Below, piece after piece: positions 58,780 to 64,000 of a stretch of 64,000 nt of DNA. Below the pieces are notes generated by a model, which saw only the letters and a list, made by a program, of their open reading frames with translations, was not told the DNA's origin and searched no databases. The stretch is from Prochlorococcus sp. AG-409-L18 (GTDB lineage Bacteria; Cyanobacteriota; Cyanobacteriia; PCC-6307; Cyanobiaceae). The first letter of the stretch is position 1. Each line of letters starts with the position of its first letter. The position numbers were made by a program, and so were the translations under genes. The DNA lies in contig QCKG01000001.1 in NCBI GenBank assembly GCA_003215535.1, positions 1-64,000 on the forward strand, given 5' to 3'.

Positions 58780-59614
58780 AAATAGCCCCTGGCCTAAAAG
58801 GTGGAAGGAAGAAATAAGCATTATGGGAGTAATAAATCTTACTCCAGATTCTTTTAGTGATGGAGGTAGATTTTTAGGTGTAGGAAGTGCTATTAGCTGT
58901 GCTAAGGAGCATTTGGCTGAAGGAGCTGATGTGCTTGATCTGGGGGCACAGAGCACTAGGCCTGGTGCTCTGATGGTGGGTGAAAAGGAAGAACTTAAGA
59001 GATTAATTCCGGCTTTAAAAGCAATAAGAGATAGATTCCCAGAAGCATTAATATCAGTAGATACTTTTCTTTCTAAAGTTGCTTATAAGGCTCTAGAAGC
59101 TGGTGCGGATTGGATAAATGATATAAGCGGTGGTAGGCATGACCCAGATGTGCTAAAGGTCGTATCAGAGTTTGGATGCCCTTATGTAATAACCCATAGT
59201 CGAGGTGACAGTAAATCAATGAATGAACTTAATTCCTATAAGAGTTTAGTAAATGATGTTTTTTCTGAGTTGAATACTTTAACTGAAAATGCAATTCAAG
59301 TGGGTATTAACCCTTCTAAAATAATTTGGGATCCGGGATTGGGATTCGCAAAAGATACTAACCAAAATCTTACTTTACTTTCGAATCTTGAGAGATTCAC
59401 GTCAGGCTCCTACCCTATCCTAGTTGGCCCATCTCGTAAAAGATTTATTGGGGATATTCTTCGTAAAGAAGACCCATTAGAAAGAGTTTGGGGAACAGCT
59501 GCAGTAGTTTGTAGATGCGTGCAAGCTAAAGTTTCAATGGTAAGAGTTCATGATGTTGGACCTATGGTTCAGACAAAGATTATGGGAAATAAACTTTGGG
59601 TTAGTAGAAATTAA
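58748..59614 (+). CDS. folP: Dihydropteroate synthase
   Basis: A 288-aa TIM-barrel enzyme of folate synthesis that joins p-aminobenzoate to the pterin. [16 protein letters not shown] and [12 protein letters not shown] are the two signatures, with [10 protein letters not shown] and GPSRKRFIG later. The start at TTG 58748 lies 32 bp inside tpiA; TTG at 58757 is an alternative. It converges on chlH with a 4-bp overlap. Confidence 0.94.
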   Translation: MQELPTIRSYKNSPWPKRWKEEISIMGVINLTPDSFSDGGRFLGVGSAISCAKEHLAEGADVLDLGAQSTRPGALMVGEKEELKRLIPALKAIRDRFPEALISVDTFLSKVAYKALEAGADWINDISGGRHDPDVLKVVSEFGCPYVITHSRGDSKSMNELNSYKSLVNDVFSELNTLTENAIQVGINPSKIIWDPGLGFAKDTNQNLTLLSNLERFTSGSYPILVGPSRKRFIGDILRKEDPLERVWGTAAVVCRCVQAKVSMVRVHDVGPMVQTKIMGNKLWVSRN

Positions 59615-62600
59615 CTAGTCTTGCCGACATTTGGATCTACTCCTTCTATTCTGTCCTCTGCTTCTTGATAAAGCTCTTTAAGCCTTTCTATATTCTCTTC
59701 GGATGTTTCCCAATAGCCTCTCCCATTAACTTCTAATAATGTGCCCACAATCCTTCTGAAACTATGTGGATTTAGCTCTAGAAGACGTTTTCTCATCTCT
59801 GGATCATTTATAAAGGTCTCATTAGATTCTTCATAAACAAAGTTATCTACTTGCCCACTAGTTGCACTCCATCCTAAAGTGTAATTAAGTCTATTGGAGA
59901 CCTCTCTGACTCCTTCATAGCCAGAGTTAAGCATACCTTCATACCACTTTGGATTAAGTAGTTTTGTACGAGAATCTAGTCTTATAGTTTCACTAAGTGA
60001 ACGAACTTGAGCATTTGCTGTTGTTGTATCTGCTATATAGCTATTAGGGGCTTTCCCATCATCTCTAAGGTTTTTTATTAGATTTGTGGGATCGGAATCG
60101 AAGTAATGGCTTACATCTGTGAGGGATATTTCTGCTGAGTCAAGATTTTGGAAGGTAACATCAGCTGTTTTCATAACTGATTCAAATACAGTTCTCTTTT
60201 GATTCATTTCACCAGGGTTGTCCGCATTGAAGGCATATGTTTTCCTTGAAAGGTACATTTCTTGTAGCTCACCCTCCTCTTCCCAGGTAGAGTTCTCGAC
60301 GGCTAGATTTACATTAGAGCTATAACTGCCGCTAGCATTAGAGAAGACTCTACAAGCTGCTTCTCTAATGCTTGTCCCTTCAGCTTCTGCTTGTTCAAGA
60401 GCATGTTTGCGAACAAAATTATTATCTAATGGTTCATTTGCTTCGGCTGCTAATTTTACACCTTGATCAATTAGTGCCATTTGATTTATAAATAAATCTC
60501 TAAAAACGCCAGAACAATTCACAACAACATCAACCCTTGGCCTTCCAAGCTCTTCTAATGGAATTAATTCCAATTTGTTCACCCTTCCTACTGAGTCTGG
60601 CTTAGGTCTTACTCCTATAAACCACAATATCTGAGCTAGTGATTCTCCATATGTTTTTATATTATCCGTACCCCATAGCACACAGGCGATAGTTTCTGGC
60701 CAAGTTCCCTGCTCTTTTCGTTGTCTTTCTAATAGCTTGTCAACAACGCCTTTCGCAGCAGTTATAGCAGCAGCTGTAGGAATTGATTGGGGATCTAGAG
60801 CATGAATATTTTTTCCACTTGGAAGAACGCCAGGATTTCTAATAGGGTCACCTCCTGGTCCTGGAATTACATAGTCACCATCAAGAGCTCTTAACAAGCT
60901 ATCCATTTCTTTATCTGCACAAATTTGATCTAGGCAAAAACGTAGATATTTAAAAAGATTTTCTAGGGAATCGAGGTTTTTAATATTAAATCCATTTCTT
61001 CTGCATGCTTGTAACCAAGGAGAAGGGAATTTAAATCCAATTCGCTTAAGAAGATCTATAAATAAACTTAGAATTCCTTTCTTCATAGTTACTCTACCGT
61101 CCCTACCTGTAAGGGATTTAACCATTGAAGTAACAGCATCCCTAGCTGTTTCCAGGATTTGTCTGTTTAGCTCTACATCTATTAAGACTCCTTCATCATT
61201 CCCCCTAAATATATCCTCAATTGTTCTATCTTTTGATTCAGCTAGAAGTCCAGGCAGAGAACGTAGTCCTTCTTCTTCCCTTTCTAAAGCTGCAATACTA
61301 ACGAGGGTCGCTATTGCTTCCTCAGCGGTAGGAGGCTTTCCAATTGTATGCAATCCGCATGGAAGCAACCTACTTTCAATTTCCATTAGCTGGCTATATA
61401 CAGCTCCAACTAGAGCATCACGATCTTCAAGATTGATATCTGAAGCTTCTTCGTCAGGAAGATTAATATCTTGATCTAGATTACATCTTCTGGCGGTCTC
61501 AATGATTGCATTAACAATCTGAGCACCTCTACTTCCTTCTCTTAATTGTTGATAGGAACCGACCAATTCGCTTAGTTCTTTTAGCCCTTTATAAAGACCA
61601 GCATTTTCAGCAGGAGGAGTTAGATAACTGATTGTTGATGCATATCCCCTCCTTTTTGCAATAGTTGCTTCAGATGGATTGTTAGCAGCATAATAGTAAA
61701 GATTAGGTAGGCCACCTATTAATGAATCGGGATAACATGTCTCACTCATTCCCATTTGCTTGCCTGGCATAAATTCAAGGGATCCGTGAGTCCCAAAGTG
61801 AAGAACTGCATCAGCTCTCCATACTTTTTCTAGGTAAGTGTAATAAGCGGCAAAACCATGATGTGGGCTTGCACTTCGTGAATAAAGTAAACGCATTGGA
61901 TCACCTTCGTATCCAAATGTTGGTTGAACTCCAACAAATACGTTGCCAAAATGACATCCATATATCAGTAAGTTCTGACCATCACTATTTAAGTTTCCAG
62001 GAGGTTTGCCCCAGTTTTCTTCAAGACGATGTGAATAAGGAGTCAACCCTTCGTATTCTTTAACACTCATTCGATGAGCAATTGTTAGTTCGGGGGATCC
62101 TTCTAATGCTTCTGGATCATTTATTAATGTCTCCATAAGCGCTTTTGAATTTTTTGGCATATTTTCAATTTGATATCCCCTTTGCTTCAATTCTTCGAGT
62201 ACTCGATGAATTGAACCAAATACATCTAAATATGCTGCTGTCCCTACATTTCCTTTGTCTGGAGGAAAACTAAAAACGGTTATTGCTAGTTTTTTTTCTG
62301 CTCTTGGCTTTATCCGTAGGGATGACCAACGGATTGCTCTCTCGGCAATTGCATCGACCCTGTCTTGAAGTGTATGAGCTTTTCCAGTTGCGTCATCTCT
62401 TCCAGATAAGACTATTGGTTCAATTGCACCATCAAGCTCAGGGATTGCAATTTGGAGAGCTACTTGAACTGGGTGAAGGCCAAGGTCACTTCCTTCCCAT
62501 TCCTGTGTTGTTTGAAAGACAAGAGGCAAGGCGACCATATAAGGCCTATTTAGACGTTTTAGAGAATCAATCGCCTTAGGGTGATCTTGCCGTGCAGGTC

Positions 62601-63639
62601 CCCCAACAAGTGCAAATCCGGTGAGTGAAACAACTCCATCAACATGAGGATTTGATGGATTTAAGGGGTCGTAAAAGAAAGCTTCAACAGGTTTTGAGAA
62701 GTCGAGTCCGCCACAGAAGATGGGGATTACGCGAGCCCCTCTAAATTCCAGCTCTTGAATTACAGCAACATAATGAGCGTCGTCACCTGTAACGATGTGG
62801 CTTCTTTGAAGCACAAGACCAATTAAGGGACCATTAATTGCTTTTTCTTTCAGATCTAATCTGCTATTGGTCCAATTTAAATATTCTTTTACATCTTCAA
62901 ACATGTTGGGCGCAAGGGGATGCCATATCCCTAGATCGGGAAAGACTTCAGGCTCAGAAATCTCAATTGATTCTCTTGATTCTCCTTCTACTGGAGGAAA
63001 GACATATTTATCTGCCAGCATCAATAAGAAGTTCCTTAGGTTATCTGGAGTCCCACCTAACCAATACTGAAATCCCAGCATAAAACTTCTTGCATCTTGG
63101 GCCTTTTCAACTGGTAGATATTTCAAGATTGATGGGAGCGTGTTAAGCAGCTTCAGCATTGAATCTTGGAAGCTTGCACCACCGGCTTCCTTCCGTTTTT
63201 TCATGAAGCTACCTATAAGACTCTTGCTTTCACCAAGTTGGGCCATTGAAAAGGTGCCTAACTTGTTTAATCGCATAACTTCTGGCATCGATGGAAAAAT
63301 TATTGATGCTTTCAATCTCTCTTTATGAGGAGCGACTGCGTCTACAACTTTTTGAGCAAGATCTTCTATAAAGATCAAAGAAGCTATGAATACATCTGCT
63401 GAGGCAACATCCTCTTTAAAGTCGTTGTAATTTTCCTCATTTCTAAGTTCCTCAATCAGGTAACCACTTAATTCAATGCCAATTGGCCCTTTAAGTGCAT
63501 TGAGGGAGTTTGCTGCTTGAGTTAAGGCGTTCTGGTACTGGGGCTCAAGTACTACATATACGGCCTTCATTACTGATTTATGAGTGTGGCTCTCCTCAGG
63601 TGAAACTCTGCGGCTTGCGGAGCGAACCTGCGTAAACAT
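59611..63639 (-). CDS. chlH: Magnesium chelatase subunit H
   Basis: A 1342-aa porphyrin-binding subunit that, with ChlI and ChlD, inserts Mg into protoporphyrin IX at the first step of chlorophyll synthesis. The CobN/Mg-chelatase core includes [35 protein letters not shown] and [13 protein letters not shown]. The length matches oxygenic ChlH. It is divergent from dapB with 114 bp between them. Confidence 0.97.
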   Translation of the reverse strand: MFTQVRSASRRVSPEESHTHKSVMKAVYVVLEPQYQNALTQAANSLNALKGPIGIELSGYLIEELRNEENYNDFKEDVASADVFIASLIFIEDLAQKVVDAVAPHKERLKASIIFPSMPEVMRLNKLGTFSMAQLGESKSLIGSFMKKRKEAGGASFQDSMLKLLNTLPSILKYLPVEKAQDARSFMLGFQYWLGGTPDNLRNFLLMLADKYVFPPVEGESRESIEISEPEVFPDLGIWHPLAPNMFEDVKEYLNWTNSRLDLKEKAINGPLIGLVLQRSHIVTGDDAHYVAVIQELEFRGARVIPIFCGGLDFSKPVEAFFYDPLNPSNPHVDGVVSLTGFALVGGPARQDHPKAIDSLKRLNRPYMVALPLVFQTTQEWEGSDLGLHPVQVALQIAIPELDGAIEPIVLSGRDDATGKAHTLQDRVDAIAERAIRWSSLRIKPRAEKKLAITVFSFPPDKGNVGTAAYLDVFGSIHRVLEELKQRGYQIENMPKNSKALMETLINDPEALEGSPELTIAHRMSVKEYEGLTPYSHRLEENWGKPPGNLNSDGQNLLIYGCHFGNVFVGVQPTFGYEGDPMRLLYSRSASPHHGFAAYYTYLEKVWRADAVLHFGTHGSLEFMPGKQMGMSETCYPDSLIGGLPNLYYYAANNPSEATIAKRRGYASTISYLTPPAENAGLYKGLKELSELVGSYQQLREGSRGAQIVNAIIETARRCNLDQDINLPDEEASDINLEDRDALVGAVYSQLMEIESRLLPCGLHTIGKPPTAEEAIATLVSIAALEREEEGLRSLPGLLAESKDRTIEDIFRGNDEGVLIDVELNRQILETARDAVTSMVKSLTGRDGRVTMKKGILSLFIDLLKRIGFKFPSPWLQACRRNGFNIKNLDSLENLFKYLRFCLDQICADKEMDSLLRALDGDYVIPGPGGDPIRNPGVLPSGKNIHALDPQSIPTAAAITAAKGVVDKLLERQRKEQGTWPETIACVLWGTDNIKTYGESLAQILWFIGVRPKPDSVGRVNKLELIPLEELGRPRVDVVVNCSGVFRDLFINQMALIDQGVKLAAEANEPLDNNFVRKHALEQAEAEGTSIREAACRVFSNASGSYSSNVNLAVENSTWEEEGELQEMYLSRKTYAFNADNPGEMNQKRTVFESVMKTADVTFQNLDSAEISLTDVSHYFDSDPTNLIKNLRDDGKAPNSYIADTTTANAQVRSLSETIRLDSRTKLLNPKWYEGMLNSGYEGVREVSNRLNYTLGWSATSGQVDNFVYEESNETFINDPEMRKRLLELNPHSFRRIVGTLLEVNGRGYWETSEENIERLKELYQEAEDRIEGVDPNVGKTS

Positions 63640-63753
63640 AATCTCTTTGAGTATTTAGACCAAGATTAGGAGTGTATGGGCCCAGATTGTGAGTCAACTT
63701 CTATGCGTGTTACACGAAATACCAAATAGGCTTATAGAAGTATTTGAATTTTG

Positions 63754-64000
63754 ATGAGCGTTTCTAGTTCAAAACCTGTTCCAGTTGCAGTGGCTGGAGC
63801 CCTTGGCCGAATGGGCGCAGAAGTTGTTAAAGCTGTTGTTGCCTCACCAGATTGTGAATTGGTTGCCGCTATTGAAACCAATCCTGGCAAGGAAGGTATA
63901 GATGTTGGGACAGAGTTGGGAATTGGATCGCAAGACATATTTATCACTTCGGATTTCGAGGGATGCCTTTGTTCAGTCAGCCAGTCAGTACGAGATGAAG
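63754..64000 (+). CDS. dapB: 4-hydroxy-tetrahydrodipicolinate reductase, partial
   Basis: The first 82 codons of a lysine/diaminopimelate pathway enzyme, cut by the right edge. The NAD(P)-binding motif AVAGALGRMGAEVVKAV (about residues 12-28) and the LVAAIETN strand that follows are typical of DapB. ATG at 63754. Confidence 0.92.
   Translation, partial: MSVSSSKPVPVAVAGALGRMGAEVVKAVVASPDCELVAAIETNPGKEGIDVGTELGIGSQDIFITSDFEGCLCSVSQSVRDE

Noticed and set aside
1-64000. CRISPR arrays, insertion sequences, prophage, toxin-antitoxin or restriction genes
   Set aside because: No regular repeats, transposase, integrase, phage structural or defence-type proteins are present among the frames read.

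Overview
The window looks like a stretch of a picocyanobacterial chromosome, most likely Prochlorococcus and probably a low-light lineage. The DNA is AT-rich and gene-dense, with frequent 1-4 bp gene overlaps. It carries magnesium chelatase subunit ChlH, a Psb32-like thylakoid protein and a CPP1-like protein. It also has many families I know mainly from cyanobacteria and plastids (DUF92/VTE6, CGLD27/DUF1230, DUF3531, DUF3318, DUF2811, TIGR04168-type phosphoesterase) and a monomeric B12-dependent ribonucleotide reductase. The species assignment is inference from gene content; no database was searched.

Layout. 1-5.0 kb: general L-amino-acid ABC transporter (permease cut by the window edge, binding protein), SulP anion transporter, GlcE-like FAD oxidase. 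5.1-12.1 kb: long CbiX-type chelatase, DUF2811 protein, GMC oxidoreductase, pentapeptide-repeat protein, SemiSWEET, tRNA-Ser(UGA) and several small unknown genes. 12.3-21.8 kb: NrdJ, a methyltransferase, RF3, CPP1-like protein, Hsp33 with an ECF-like ATPase, DUF3531 protein, RsmE, DUF92 kinase. 21.8-26.9 kb: SGNH hydrolase, phnD-phnC-phnE uptake operon, aspartate aminotransferase. 27.0-38.9 kb: core metabolism (VOC protein, family-4 UDG, IspG, Ctp protease, NadA, metallophosphoesterase, glycosyltransferase-like protein, Psb32, MidA-like methyltransferase, AroB, PurK). 38.9-47.7 kb: a gene-poor, small-ORF-rich accessory block with one glycosyltransferase, several DUF proteins, non-coding hairpins and a probable frameshifted mini-gene. 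47.5-64 kb: core again (asparaginase, CGLD27, RsfS, DUF3318, CarB, AGCS symporter, DUF6447, ABC exporter, S4 protein, TpiA, FolP, ChlH, start of DapB).

How the genes work together. Several serve a scavenging, low-nutrient life: amino-acid uptake, phosphonate/phosphite-type uptake, asparaginase, an alanine/glycine symporter and possibly inorganic anion uptake. Cobalamin links the CbiX chelatase (cobalt insertion) with NrdJ (AdoCbl user). ChlH, CPP1-like, DUF92/VTE6-like and CGLD27 are tied to chlorophyll, phytol or thylakoid functions.

I found no CRISPR array, insertion sequence, prophage or obvious defence system. The best candidates for something undescribed are in the 38.9-47.7 kb block and in unusual starts: a structured, terminator-bounded region behind purK, back-to-back perfect hairpins near 45.25 kb, a 58-aa gene translationally coupled to asparaginase, a twin-CX3C mini-protein, a two-member small-protein family, and a metallophosphoesterase whose catalytic N-terminus lies upstream of any ATG/GTG/TTG.
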